A DNA stretch of 64,000 bases from Ectothiorhodospiraceae bacterium 2226 (GTDB taxonomy: Bacteria; Pseudomonadota; Gammaproteobacteria; GCA-013348725), in the NCBI GenBank assembly GCA_013348725.1, contig CP054689.1, positions 2,414,501 through 2,478,500 of the forward strand, in the 5' to 3' direction. The notes beneath the pieces were generated by a model. It saw only the letters and a program-made list of their open reading frames with translations. It did no database searches and was not told where the DNA came from. Shown here piece after piece: positions 1 to 10,195 of this stretch (position 1 is its first letter; each line of letters opens with the position of its first letter). Position numbers and translations under genes: made by a program.

Positions 1-479
1 TGAAGGTGCTGCGTCCCGCCCTCCGGCGTGTGCAGCAACAGTCGGTGGCTGCGGGTGTCGGCGATGAACAGCCGCCCGCTCGCTTCGTCCAGGTGGAACT
101 TGAAGGTGCCGACGAAGGTGGAGTCGTCGGCCTCGAACAGCGTGGCGCAGGCGCCACGTGCGGGATCGCAGCGCAGGATGCGCTTGTCGGCGGCATCGCC
201 GATCAGCACCTCGCCACCGGCGAGCACCTGCAGATCGGCCGTGATGCCACGGATGCCCAAGCTCGTCAACGCGACCTCGTGCACGGATTGACCCTGCTCA
301 TCCGCGCAGTGCAAGGTGTCGCCCAGTACCGTGCAGAGCAACCCATCGGCGGCGGCCAGCAGTTCCGGCCCCTGTAACGTCGAGGCGGTGTTGCCGGCTG
401 TTGCGCGGATGCCGATCGCGCCCAGCAACGCGAGCGTCAGCAGGACGGCTAGCGCGTTCTGTGTCGGTGTGCCTTTCAT
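1..479 (-). CDS. Exported beta-propeller-like protein, 5' part only
   Basis: The gene begins at the ATG at 479 and runs off the left edge, so only about 159 codons are visible and the C-terminus is missing. Residues 1-28 form a signal peptide or membrane anchor (basic start, then a hydrophobic core ending near ATAG). The rest has short repeated blocks of the kind seen in NHL or SMP-30-type beta-propellers, for example GGEVLIGDAADKRILRCD followed later by GRLFIADTRSHRLLLHT. A periplasmic or surface-exposed ligand-binding or scaffold role is inferred from fold only. The CDS is open throughout with no frameshift. The 237 bases between it and the divergent transporter gene hold the presumed promoters, with nothing else recognisable. 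Confidence 0.6.
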   Translation of the reverse strand, partial: MKGTPTQNALAVLLTLALLGAIGIRATAGNTASTLQGPELLAAADGLLCTVLGDTLHCADEQGQSVHEVALTSLGIRGITADLQVLAGGEVLIGDAADKRILRCDPARGACATLFEADDSTFVGTFKFHLDEASGRLFIADTRSHRLLLHTPEGGTQHL

Positions 480-716
480 GGTGTCCACTCTCATTCTTGT
501 TGTTTTTTAGCGGCCTAACAGTACAGGAATCGCGGCGCGCCAGCGAGGCGGGGCTGCCGCGCATCCATGACGGGGGGAGTTGCGCAATGGGCGCGCGCCA
601 TTGATGCTAGTGACCCCATCGGTCAACGAGGACGTGAGCCGCGGTCGACGCCCCGGTACACGCCCGCCCGCCTCGGCGCGCGCGTCGCGGCGTCCCCTAG
701 TTCAGCTTGGAGGCGC

Positions 717-2030
717 ATGAACCTCGCTCGCCTGGTCAACGTCGAGCCGCACGAAGTCCGCGCGGTGCTTTGGTCGTTCGTCTATTTCTTCGCGTTGCTG
801 TGCAGCTACTACGTGCTGCGCCCGGTGCGCGACGAAATGGGCATCACCGCGGGCGTGGAGAACCTGCAATGGCTGTTCACCGGCACCTTCATCGCCATGC
901 TGGTGGCGGTGCCCATCTACGGCTATGCGGTGCGGCGCTTCGCGCGGCGGCGGCTGGTGCCGGTGGTGTACGGCTTCTTCGTGCTCAATCTGCTGGGCTT
1001 TTATGCGCTGTTCCAGTCGCCCGTCCCGCCCGCGTATGTGGCGATGGCGTTCTTCGTCTGGGTGAGCGTGTTCAATCTGTTCGTGGTGTCGGTGTTCTGG
1101 AGCTTCATGGCCGACCTCTACAGCGACGCGCAGGCGCGCCGCTTGTTCGGGTTCATCGCGGCGGGCGGCAGCGCGGGCGCCATCCTCGGTCCCATGATCA
1201 CCACGCTGCTGGCCGTGCCGCTGGGGCCGGTAAACCTGCTCCTGATCTCGGCGGCGCTGCTGCTGGTGGCGACCTTCGCGGTGTCGCGCCTGGGGCGCGG
1301 GGCCCCGGTGCGCGCGCTGAGCGCGGGGGAGCGGGATGCCGTGGAGCGCCCGGTGGGCGGGGGCGTGTTCGCGGGCTTTCGGCTGTTCGTGCGCTCGCCC
1401 TACCTGCTGGGCATCGGCGCCTACATCCTGCTGTACACCACGCTCGCGACCTTTCTCTATTTCCAGCAGGCGCACATCGTGCGCGACGCCTTCGACGACT
1501 CGGCGACCCGCACGGCTGTTTTTGCCGCGGTCGACCTCGCGGTGAACACGCTCACGCTGCTCACGCAGATCTTCATCACCAGCCGCCTGGTGAAGGGGCT
1601 CGGCTTAGGACGCACGCTGGCGCTGGTGCCGGCCTTTCTGCTGTTCGGCTTCGCCGCGCTGGCGGCGGCGCCCGTGCTGGTAACCATCCTCGCGGTGCAG
1701 ATCCTGCGCCGGGCGGGCAACTTCGCCATCGCGCGCCCTGCGCGCGAGATGCTGTTCACCGTGGTATCGCGTGAAGAGAAGTACAAGGCCAAGAGCGTGA
1801 TCGACACGGTGGTCTACCGCGGCGGCGACGCGGTGAGCGGCTGGGCGTTCGCGGGGCTGATGGCGCTGGGGCTCGGCCTCGGCGGGATCGCGCTGGTGGC
1901 CGTGCCGCTGGCGGCGCTATGGTTGGGCGTAGGGCTATGGCTCGGGCGTCGCCAGGAGGCGCTGGGCGGTGCGCGCCGCGCGACAGCGGCGCCGGGTCCG
2001 GCCGTGCCCGTGCCTGCCGAGGAACGCTGA
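717..2030 (+). CDS. TLC/MFS-type transporter (ATP/ADP-carrier-like)
   Basis: Polytopic inner-membrane protein of 437 residues with about 12 hydrophobic segments. The N-terminal stretch YYVLRPVRDEMG is typical of the bacterial NTP/NDP-exchange-like (TLC) branch of the major facilitator superfamily. The family includes nucleotide translocases of intracellular bacteria, but free-living proteobacteria carry homologues of unknown substrate, so nucleotide transport is not claimed here. The ATG at 717 is chosen because it follows TTGGAGGCGC and begins just before the first conserved segment; longer in-frame starts upstream would add about 50 low-complexity residues. The next gene starts 12 bases after the stop, which suggests co-transcription. 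Confidence 0.75.
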   Translation: MNLARLVNVEPHEVRAVLWSFVYFFALLCSYYVLRPVRDEMGITAGVENLQWLFTGTFIAMLVAVPIYGYAVRRFARRRLVPVVYGFFVLNLLGFYALFQSPVPPAYVAMAFFVWVSVFNLFVVSVFWSFMADLYSDAQARRLFGFIAAGGSAGAILGPMITTLLAVPLGPVNLLLISAALLLVATFAVSRLGRGAPVRALSAGERDAVERPVGGGVFAGFRLFVRSPYLLGIGAYILLYTTLATFLYFQQAHIVRDAFDDSATRTAVFAAVDLAVNTLTLLTQIFITSRLVKGLGLGRTLALVPAFLLFGFAALAAAPVLVTILAVQILRRAGNFAIARPAREMLFTVVSREEKYKAKSVIDTVVYRGGDAVSGWAFAGLMALGLGLGGIALVAVPLAALWLGVGLWLGRRQEALGGARRATAAPGPAVPVPAEER

Positions 2031-2041
2031 CGGAGGATGAT

Positions 2042-2986
2042 ATGAAGGACTGGCGTTGCACACGGCGCGCTCTCTTAAAGGGCGCGGCGGGCGTGGTCGG
2101 CCTGGGGGCGGTGGGCGCCCTGGGGGTGAGCGGCGCGGCGTCGGCCGCCGCCGCGCCTTCACCGCACGCCCGACCCATCGGCCGCGCCGGTGAGCGCGTG
2201 CCGGTGATCGGCCTGGGCACCTACCGCACCTTCGATCTGGCTGCAGGCGACCCGGCCAATGCGGATCGCGCGCAGGTGCTGGAGCGCTTCGTCGCCCTGG
2301 GCGGGCGCGTGATCGACAGCTCCCCGATGTACGGCGAGGCGGAGGGCGCCGTGGGGCGGCTCGCCGGACAGGTCGGCGTGGCCGACCGCCTGTTCTATGC
2401 GACCAAGGTCTGGACCCAGGGCGCGCAGGCAGGCGTGCGCCAGATGGAGGCCTCGGCGCGGCTGATGGGCGCGCCGGTCATCGACCTGATGCAGATCCAC
2501 AACCTGCTCGACTGGCAGACGCATCTCGAGACCCTCTACGAATGGAAGGCGGCAGGGCGTATTCGCTACATCGGCATCACGCACTACACCAACACCGCCT
2601 TGGACGATCTCGCGCGGATCATCGAGCGCGAGGACATCGACAGCGTGCAACTCGCCTACAACATCGCCAACCGCGAGCCCGAACGGCGCCTGTTGCCGCT
2701 CGCGCGCGAGAAGGGCGTGGCGGTGCTGGTCAACCGCCCGTTTCAGCAGGGAGCCTTGTTCCGCGCCACGCGCGGCAGCGACCTGCCGGGCTGGGCGTCC
2801 GAATGCGACTGCGACACCTGGGCGCAGGTGTTCCTCAAGTTCATCGTCTCCCATCCGGCCGTGACAGTCGCCCTGCCGGCCACCTCACGCCTGCGCCACC
2901 TGGAGGACAATATGCAGGCCAGCTTTGGGCGCCTGCCCGACGAGCCACTGCGCGAGCGCATGGCGGCTCACCTCGCGACGCTGTAA
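2042..2986 (+). CDS. Tat-exported aldo/keto reductase
   Basis: 314 residues. The N-terminus (CTRRALLKG followed by a long Ala/Gly-rich hydrophobic run) is a twin-arginine signal peptide, so the protein should be exported folded, probably with its nicotinamide cofactor bound. The mature part is an aldo/keto reductase TIM barrel: the catalytic Asp and Tyr lie in DSSPMYGEAEG, the Lys in TKVW and the His in MQIHN. Substrate is unknown. Start ATG at 2042 follows GGAGGATGAT. It sits 12 bases downstream of the transporter gene and is probably in the same operon. Periplasmic aldo/keto reductases with Tat signals are a known but little-studied subgroup. Confidence 0.85.
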   Translation: MKDWRCTRRALLKGAAGVVGLGAVGALGVSGAASAAAAPSPHARPIGRAGERVPVIGLGTYRTFDLAAGDPANADRAQVLERFVALGGRVIDSSPMYGEAEGAVGRLAGQVGVADRLFYATKVWTQGAQAGVRQMEASARLMGAPVIDLMQIHNLLDWQTHLETLYEWKAAGRIRYIGITHYTNTALDDLARIIEREDIDSVQLAYNIANREPERRLLPLAREKGVAVLVNRPFQQGALFRATRGSDLPGWASECDCDTWAQVFLKFIVSHPAVTVALPATSRLRHLEDNMQASFGRLPDEPLRERMAAHLATL

Positions 2987-3070
2987 ACGGGCCGCAACCA
3001 GCCGCTTTTCCCATGACCCCAGACGGAGTAAGGTTTCTTTAGCGCCGCCGGATGCGACCGAGGGGGGAGG

Positions 3071-3589
3071 ATGAGTAAGAAGATCGAGCAGTTGGACGTT
3101 CCGTTGAACCGCGACGTATTCCTGCGCGAGTTGCTACGCGAGCTGGCCGGCACGCTGGAGGAGGTGGTCGGCTTCGAGGAAGCGGCCGGGTTCATCAGCA
3201 TCGTCGGGCAGCACATCGGGGACTGGATCAACGCCGACTATCGCGCCGCGCTAGGGGCCGAGCAGCTGTCGCGTGAGCAGGTGGCGGAGGTCCTGGTGGA
3301 CCTGAAGCGCCGTATTCAAGGCGACTTCCATCTGATTTCCGCGGACGCCGACAAGCTCGTGCTCGGTAATCGGGCCTGCCCCTTCGGGGACAAGGTGAAG
3401 GACCGCAATTCCCTTTGCATGATGACGTCCAACGTATTCGGCACCGTCGCGGCCGAGAACCTCGCTTACGCGAAGGTCGCCCTGCATCAGACCATCGCGC
3501 GTGGTGACGCGGCCTGCCGCATCGTGGTCCATCTGCGCGACGGGCAGGAAGCGGAACAGGACCAGGGCATCGAGTATTTCGGGTCCTGA
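3071..3589 (+). CDS. Stand-alone metOD1 (methanogen output domain 1) protein
   Basis: 172 residues, soluble, no signal peptide. From about residue 10 onward it resembles the metOD1 domain, usually found as the output part of archaeal and bacterial two-component proteins; here it stands alone. Three cysteine-containing segments line up with conserved positions in the family: RACPFG, NSLCMM and AACRIVVHL, which hints at a metal or redox cofactor. The gene starts after a GAGGGGGGAGG ribosome-binding site and ends 4 bases before the GGDEF-EAL gene, so the two are almost certainly co-translated. A sensory partner role for the downstream c-di-GMP protein is inferred from this linkage. Family assignment is from memory of the sequence pattern and should be confirmed by HMM search. 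Confidence 0.7.
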   Translation: MSKKIEQLDVPLNRDVFLRELLRELAGTLEEVVGFEEAAGFISIVGQHIGDWINADYRAALGAEQLSREQVAEVLVDLKRRIQGDFHLISADADKLVLGNRACPFGDKVKDRNSLCMMTSNVFGTVAAENLAYAKVALHQTIARGDAACRIVVHLRDGQEAEQDQGIEYFGS

Positions 3590-3593
3590 ACCC

Positions 3594-5702
3594 ATGTCGG
3601 CCGAACAGTTTCTGCGCCTCGCGGACGGTCTACCCGAGGCGCTGCTGCTGGTGGCCCGCGACGGGACCGTGCTCAGCGTCAATCGCGCAGCCGGCCGCTT
3701 GCTAGGTCTTCCACGCGCCTGCTCGGGTGACCTCAAGTTACATGCGCTGGTGGATAACCCGCCCGCACAGATCGACAAGCTGTTGCGCGACTGGACGCGC
3801 AGCAGCCAGCCGTTGCCCGCACCCATCCGCTGGCGCCCCGGACGTGCAGGCGACCTGTCGGGCTGGCGCTGCACGGCGTTCACATTCGCAAACCCGGGCG
3901 ATGCCGCGCGTGGGCACGTTGTGCTGCGCTGCCAGCCGGGGCGGACGGCGCTCAGCGACTTCCAGGCCCTGAATCGGGAGTTGGCGCGCCAGCAGGCCAC
4001 GTTGCGCAAGCTGCACGCGAGCCGCGAAGCGTTGGAGCGCGCCCACGAGAATGCCCTGGTGACGCTGATGAGCATCGGAGATGCCGTCATCGCGACCGAC
4101 GCTCGGGCGCGGGTCGAGACCATGAATCCGGTGGCGGAGGCGCTCACGGGCTGGCCGCAGCACGAGGCGGCGGGCAAGCCGCTCGGCGAGGTGTTTCGCA
4201 TCGTGAATGAGTTCACGCGGGAGCCGGCTCTCGATCCGGTCGCGCGCTGCATTGCGGAAGGGCGTACCGTCGGGCTGGCGAGCCACACGGCACTCCTCGC
4301 GCGCGACGGCACCGAGTACGTCGTCGAGAATTCCGCCGCCCCCATACGCCGCCGAGACGGCGAGATCATCGGCGTGGTGCTCGTGTTCCGCGACGTCACC
4401 GAGGATCGCCTGGCGCAACGCCAACTCCACTACCTTGCGCAGCACGATGCGCTCACCGCGCTGTACAACCGCCACTACTTCGAGCGGGAGTTGGAGCGTG
4501 CGGTTCAGGTCGCGCGCCGCGGCGCGCTGCGTTACGCCATGCTCTACGTCGATCTCGATCAGTTCAAGGTGGTCAACGACACCGAGGGCCACGCGGTGGG
4601 CGACGAGCTGTTGCGCGAGGTCGGGAGTCTGCTCGGACAGCGGGTGCGCAAGGGCGACCTCATTGCCCGCCTCGGAGGCGACGAGTTCGGGCTGTTGCTG
4701 ACCGACGTGTCGCGGCGTGAGGCCATGGAGTTCGCGCATGAGCTGCTGCAACGCGTAAAGGGCCATCGCTTCGCGCGCCACGGAGTGGATTATGAGATCA
4801 GCGCCAGCATCGGCATCGCGATGGTCGGGTCGGAGACCAGCTCCGCTGCGGAAGCGCTGCGTTTTGCCGACATCGCCTGCTACATCGCCAAGCGCAACGG
4901 ACGCAGCCGCGTGCACATGTACGACGACGCGGAGGAGGTCAACGTCGCCACGGTGGGCGAGATGCAGTTGGTCAACGCGCTGCGCCATGCGCTCGCCAAC
5001 GATGCCTTCGAGTTGCATTTCCAGCCCATCGTGCACATCGCGAGCGGCGAGACGCGGGGCTATGAGGTGTTGTTGCGCATGCGGCGGCCGGACGGCACGT
5101 TGCTGCCTCCCGGCGCCTTCATACCGATCGCCGAACGCTACGGCTTGATGACCGAGATCGATCTGTGGGTGGTGCCGCGCGCGCTGCGCGCGCTGGAGGA
5201 TGCCGACCGACGCGGGCAACCGATCGCGCTGTCCGTCAATCTCTCCGGCTCCTCGCTGGGCGATGCGGCCGCACTTGCCGCCATCAAGAAGCTGTGCCGC
5301 GCTTTGCGGGTGCCCGCCGCCCGCGTCACGTTCGAGATCACCGAGACGGCCGCCATCGCGGTAGTGCACATCGAGCGCGCTCAGGCTTTTATGCGCGAGC
5401 TTCAAGGCCTCGGGTGCCGCTTTGCGCTGGACGATTTCGGCACCGGCTTCAGCTCGTTCGCCTACCTCAAGTGCCTGCCGGTGGACATCGTGAAGATCGA
5501 CGGCACCTTCGTGCGCGACATCCTCTCGGATCCGGTAGACCAGGCCATGGTGCGCTCCCTCAACCAGATCGCGCATTCCCTCGGCAAGGAGACGGTGGCC
5601 GAGTTCGTGGAGAGCGAGGCTGTCCTCGCATGCCTGCGGGAGTTCGGCGTCGACCACGCGCAGGGTTACTACCTGGGCAGGCCCGGCCCGGCCATATCCT
5701 AG
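3594..5702 (+). CDS. PAS-PAS-GGDEF-EAL c-di-GMP signalling protein
   Basis: 702 residues, cytosolic, no membrane segments. An N-terminal PAS-like domain (about 8-115) is followed by a short coiled coil (about 120-152), a second PAS (about 155-280), a GGDEF diguanylate cyclase domain (285-445, GGDEF at 361-365) and an EAL phosphodiesterase domain (460-700). The EAL signature is EVL (491-493) but keeps the metal-binding Glu. The other EAL residues are present in SVNLSG, FEITET, LDDFGTGFSSF, VKIDG and VAEFVE, so both activities are plausible. The GGDEF active site is intact. Start ATG at 3594 lies 4 bases after the metOD1 stop; longer starts would overlap that gene. Confidence 0.92.
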   Translation: MSAEQFLRLADGLPEALLLVARDGTVLSVNRAAGRLLGLPRACSGDLKLHALVDNPPAQIDKLLRDWTRSSQPLPAPIRWRPGRAGDLSGWRCTAFTFANPGDAARGHVVLRCQPGRTALSDFQALNRELARQQATLRKLHASREALERAHENALVTLMSIGDAVIATDARARVETMNPVAEALTGWPQHEAAGKPLGEVFRIVNEFTREPALDPVARCIAEGRTVGLASHTALLARDGTEYVVENSAAPIRRRDGEIIGVVLVFRDVTEDRLAQRQLHYLAQHDALTALYNRHYFERELERAVQVARRGALRYAMLYVDLDQFKVVNDTEGHAVGDELLREVGSLLGQRVRKGDLIARLGGDEFGLLLTDVSRREAMEFAHELLQRVKGHRFARHGVDYEISASIGIAMVGSETSSAAEALRFADIACYIAKRNGRSRVHMYDDAEEVNVATVGEMQLVNALRHALANDAFELHFQPIVHIASGETRGYEVLLRMRRPDGTLLPPGAFIPIAERYGLMTEIDLWVVPRALRALEDADRRGQPIALSVNLSGSSLGDAAALAAIKKLCRALRVPAARVTFEITETAAIAVVHIERAQAFMRELQGLGCRFALDDFGTGFSSFAYLKCLPVDIVKIDGTFVRDILSDPVDQAMVRSLNQIAHSLGKETVAEFVESEAVLACLREFGVDHAQGYYLGRPGPAIS

Positions 5703-6031
5703 GGGTGGCTGATGCCGCCCGCTGCGGCAGAATCACCGCGCGCAGAGCGACCGGCCCGGCAGTGTCCGCACGCCTGCTCGCGGAGCGCGGGACGCACATG
5801 CTTTTGAACGCGTGGCATGCCTTACGCTCATCCTCGCCGTGATCGTGCTCGCCGAGCGTGCAAAGCGGCGGCGCGGAGCAGCCGTTCCCGATCATCCGGG
5901 CGGGGCAGGAGACGCCCCTGGTGCTGTACGACGCGGCGGTGGCTCGGGAGCGGTAGCGCCAGGGTCTCCGAGAGTAAGCGCCTGTGGTGGCCGCAGAATC
6001 GGACTGTGGTATGATGCGGCGCCTGTCCGGA
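5703..6031. other. Intergenic stretch with a possible broken small ORF
   Basis: 329 bases between the GGDEF-EAL gene and the Nudix gene, which face each other. No intact gene is convincing. From 5798 a plus-strand reading gives a short start (MLLNAWHAL), a hydrophobic run in a second frame (LTLILAVIVLAE), and then an ordinary-looking tail in a third frame (EQPFPIIRAGQETPLVLYD) that stops at 5956. This could be a small membrane-anchored protein broken by two indels, or chance. No terminator with a T-run is visible. Confidence 0.25.
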
Positions 6032-6460
6032 CTAGGATTCGGACCCGGCAAGTTGCTCCTGCGCCCAATTCAGCACGCGCCGTAGGCGGGGGACCAGCAG
6101 GGGCCCCGCCTCTTCGGGCGGGCACCAGCGCCACTCGTGGTGTTCGGGGTGGCCGAGTTCAGGATTCACGGGCAGGTGGACCCGCGCGTCGGGCGGCGCT
6201 TCCGCCAGGTAGTAGCGCGCCACTTTGCCGCGCGCGTAGGGTGGGGTCTCGATGAACCCAGTGCCCCACGGCTGATGCAGGTTTCCGAGGCCGGTTTCCT
6301 CGCGAATTTCGCGTCGCGCGGCCGCCAGCGGGCCCTCGCCGGGCTCGATGCGCCCCTTGGGAAAGTCCCAGTTGCGGTAGGCGCGCAGTAGCAGGAACTC
6401 CCAGCCGCGCGGCCCGCGCCGCACCACGATCAGCCCCGCCGAGCGCTCTCCGCCGTTCAT
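6032..6460 (-). CDS. Nudix hydrolase (MutT/NudA-like)
   Basis: 142-residue Nudix hydrolase. The Nudix box is intact: GRIEPGEGPLAAARREIREE followed by TGL matches GX5EX7REUXEEXGU. The N-terminal SAGLIVVRRG and mid-protein HEWRWCPPEEA resemble bis(5'-nucleosyl)-tetraphosphatases of the NudA type, but the substrate cannot be fixed from sequence. The ATG at 6460 is preferred because GAGGGG lies 3 bases upstream and this leaves the suf promoter region intergenic. An upstream start at 6484 would reach into the IscR-like site. The gene is divergent from the suf operon. Confidence 0.85.
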   Translation of the reverse strand: MNGGERSAGLIVVRRGPRGWEFLLLRAYRNWDFPKGRIEPGEGPLAAARREIREETGLGNLHQPWGTGFIETPPYARGKVARYYLAEAPPDARVHLPVNPELGHPEHHEWRWCPPEEAGPLLVPRLRRVLNWAQEQLAGSES

Positions 6461-6483
6461 CAACCCCTCGCGCGCGCTTCCCA

Positions 6484-6515
6484 ATACTTGACCAAATTAG
6501 TCGGGATTCTATATC
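6484..6515 (+). promoter_or_regulatory. suf operon promoter with IscR type-1 site
   Basis: Bases 6484-6508 match the Escherichia coli IscR type-1 operator consensus (ATASYYGACTRWWWYAGTCRRSTAT) at about 22 of 25 positions by eye; the core is CTTGACCAAATTAGTCGGG. The site overlaps a -35 box TTGACC (6488-6493); a -10 box TATATC (6510-6515) follows after 16 bases. In E. coli, IscR carrying its 2Fe-2S cluster represses such promoters, so expression would rise when Fe-S clusters are scarce. No iscR-like gene lies in this window. Confidence 0.75.
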
Positions 6516-6582
6516 CTATGCCGATCCTAAAGGTAGCTTCGGCCGCGTGCGGTAGGCGACGGCCCAGATCGGGAGTCAGTTC

Positions 6583-8028
<1,446 letters not shown>

Positions 8029-8101
8029 GCGATCATCGAGCGATTCGCGCGCGGGGGCCCGAGCGGTCCCCGCGCCATAAGTGACGGAAGGGTATGACAC
8101 T

Positions 8102-8869
8102 ATGTTGAGCATCAAGAATCTTCAGGCCGCCATCGACGGCACGTCCATCCTCAAGGGTATCGACCTGGAGGTGAAGCCGGGCGAGGTACACGCCATCATG
8201 GGCCCCAACGGCTCTGGCAAGAGCACGCTCTCCAACGTGCTGGCCGGGCGCGACAGCTACGAGGTCACCGGCGGCGAGATCCTGTTCGAAGGGCGCGACC
8301 TGACCGAGATGAGCCCCGAGGAGCGCGCCCGCGCCGGCATCTTCCTGGCCTTTCAGTACCCGGTGGAGATTCCCGGCGTCAGCAACGTGTACCTCCTGAA
8401 GGCCGCGCTCAACGCCATCCGCAAGCACCGCGGCGAGGCGGAGCTCGACGCCATGGACTTCCTCACCCTGATCAAGGAGAAGATCAAGGTGGTGGAGATG
8501 CGCGAGGAGTTCCTGTACCGCAACGTGAACGAGGGCTTCTCCGGCGGCGAGAAGAAGCGCAACGAGGTGCTGCAGATGGCGGTGCTGGAGCCCAAGCTCG
8601 CGATCCTGGACGAAACCGATTCGGGCCTCGACATCGACGCCCTGCAGATTGTGGCCAAAGGCGTGAACAGCCTGCGTGACGCGGGTCGCTCGTTCATCTT
8701 GGTGACTCATTACCAGCGCCTGCTGGATTACATCGTGCCGGACTACGTGCACGTGCTCTCGGGCGGGCGCATCGTGAAGTCCGGCGATCGCACGTTGGCG
8801 CTGGAGCTCGAGAAGCAGGGCTACGGTTGGCTGGAGCAGGCGCCCGGCGCCGAAGCCGCGGCGCGCTAA
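8102..8869 (+). CDS. sufC: Fe-S cluster assembly ATPase SufC
   Basis: 255-residue ABC-type ATPase without membrane partner. Walker A is GPNGSGKST, the Q-loop is FQYPVEIPG, the signature is [10 protein letters not shown], and Walker B is [16 protein letters not shown], the last typical of SufC. It drives conformational change of SufBD. The ATG at 8102 is chosen because GGAAGGG lies 8 bases upstream and the product then begins MLSIKNLQA like other SufC proteins; an in-frame GTG at 8081 would add 7 residues. Confidence 0.97.
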   Translation: MLSIKNLQAAIDGTSILKGIDLEVKPGEVHAIMGPNGSGKSTLSNVLAGRDSYEVTGGEILFEGRDLTEMSPEERARAGIFLAFQYPVEIPGVSNVYLLKAALNAIRKHRGEAELDAMDFLTLIKEKIKVVEMREEFLYRNVNEGFSGGEKKRNEVLQMAVLEPKLAILDETDSGLDIDALQIVAKGVNSLRDAGRSFILVTHYQRLLDYIVPDYVHVLSGGRIVKSGDRTLALELEKQGYGWLEQAPGAEAAAR

Positions 8870-8878
8870 GGGGGCCGC

Positions 8879-10195
8879 ATGAACACCTACGTGGAAGAGT
8901 TCAAGACGGTCGAGGCCGGGTTGCCGGGGCGCAAGGCGTCGTGGCTCGCGGCACTGCGCCGCGGCGCGCTGGATCAGTTCGCCGAGCATGGTTTTCCCAC
9001 GCTGCGCGACGAGGCGTGGAAGTACACCGACGTGCGGCCGATCGAGAAGCGCGGCTTCACCCTCGCCGGCGCGGACACCCGCGTCACCGAAGCGGCGCTG
9101 CTGCCGCATCTGCTGCGCGATGTGCCTGGGTACCGCCTGGTGTTCGTGAACGGACGCCTCGCCCCCGGGCTCTCGCGGCTCGAACAGCTGCCCAAGGGCG
9201 TGACCATCGCCAATCTGGCGCGCGTGCTCGAGGACGAGCCCCAGCGCGTCGAGGGCTTGCTCGGACGCCATGCCGACGGTAAGTCGCACGGCTTCGCGGC
9301 GCTCAACCTCGCCTTTATGCAGGACGGTGCTTACGTGCACCTGGCGCGCGGCGCGGTGCTCGATGCCCCCCTGCAGGTGGTGTACGTGGCGAGCGGCGCC
9401 ACCGACCAGGCGGCCTATGTGCGCAACCTCATCGTGGCCGAGGAGGCGAGTCAGGGCACGGTGATCGAGAGTTACGTGGCGCTGGAGGACGCGCCGTACC
9501 TGACCAATGCGGTGACCGAGGTGGTGGCCGAGCAGGGCGCCGTGCTCGAGCACTATAAGCTGGAAAGCGAAGCGGCCAAGGCCTACCACGTGGCCGGTCT
9601 GCACGTGCACCAGGCGCGCGACAGCCGCTATACCTCGCACAACGTCTCGGGCGGTGCGCGTCTGGTGCGCAACGACATCACCGCGGACCTCGCCGGCGAG
9701 GGCGCCGAGTGCGAGCTGAACGGCCTGTACCTCGCCGGCGGGCGCCAGCACGTGGACAACCAGACCCGTATCGACCACCGCGCGGCGCATTGCGCGAGCC
9801 GCGAGTGGTACAAGGGCATTCTGGACGGTCATGCGCGCGGCGTGTTCCGCGGCCGGGTGGTGGTGCACCCCGGCGCGCAGAAGACCGATGCGCAGCAGGC
9901 CAACAATAACCTGCTGCTGTCCGATGACGCCGAGGCCGACAGCCTGCCGCAGCTCGAGATCTACGCCGACGACGTGAAGTGCGCGCACGGCTCGACGGTG
10001 GGCCAGCTGGACGAGACCTCGTTGTTCTACCTGCGCTCGCGCGCCATCGATCTGGCTACCGCGCGCAGCCTGCTGGTGTATGCCTTCGCGAGCGACATTC
10101 TGGAACGCATGAAGGTCGCACCGGTGCGCCAGGGCCTGGAGGCCCAGGTGGCGCGGCGGCTGCTCGACGAAGCCCAAACTGAGGGACTGGTATGA
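8879..10195 (+). CDS. sufD: Fe-S cluster assembly protein SufD
   Basis: 438-residue SufD, paralogous to SufB and its partner in the SufBC2D complex. The N-terminal helical part (residues 1-120, containing DEAWKYTDVRPI) is followed by the beta-helix core and the conserved C-terminal block KCAHGSTVGQLDETSLFYL. It begins 9 bases after sufC behind AAGGGGG, and its stop overlaps the sufS start by four bases (ATGA), indicating translational coupling. Confidence 0.96.
   Translation: MNTYVEEFKTVEAGLPGRKASWLAALRRGALDQFAEHGFPTLRDEAWKYTDVRPIEKRGFTLAGADTRVTEAALLPHLLRDVPGYRLVFVNGRLAPGLSRLEQLPKGVTIANLARVLEDEPQRVEGLLGRHADGKSHGFAALNLAFMQDGAYVHLARGAVLDAPLQVVYVASGATDQAAYVRNLIVAEEASQGTVIESYVALEDAPYLTNAVTEVVAEQGAVLEHYKLESEAAKAYHVAGLHVHQARDSRYTSHNVSGGARLVRNDITADLAGEGAECELNGLYLAGGRQHVDNQTRIDHRAAHCASREWYKGILDGHARGVFRGRVVVHPGAQKTDAQQANNNLLLSDDAEADSLPQLEIYADDVKCAHGSTVGQLDETSLFYLRSRAIDLATARSLLVYAFASDILERMKVAPVRQGLEAQVARRLLDEAQTEGLV

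Noticed and set aside
5812-6255. Plus-strand frame starting with a hydrophobic segment and running into the Nudix gene
   Set aside because: After the first 18 residues it is Arg/Gly-rich filler and it overlaps a clear Nudix gene on the other strand. Only the beginning is kept as a possible broken small ORF.
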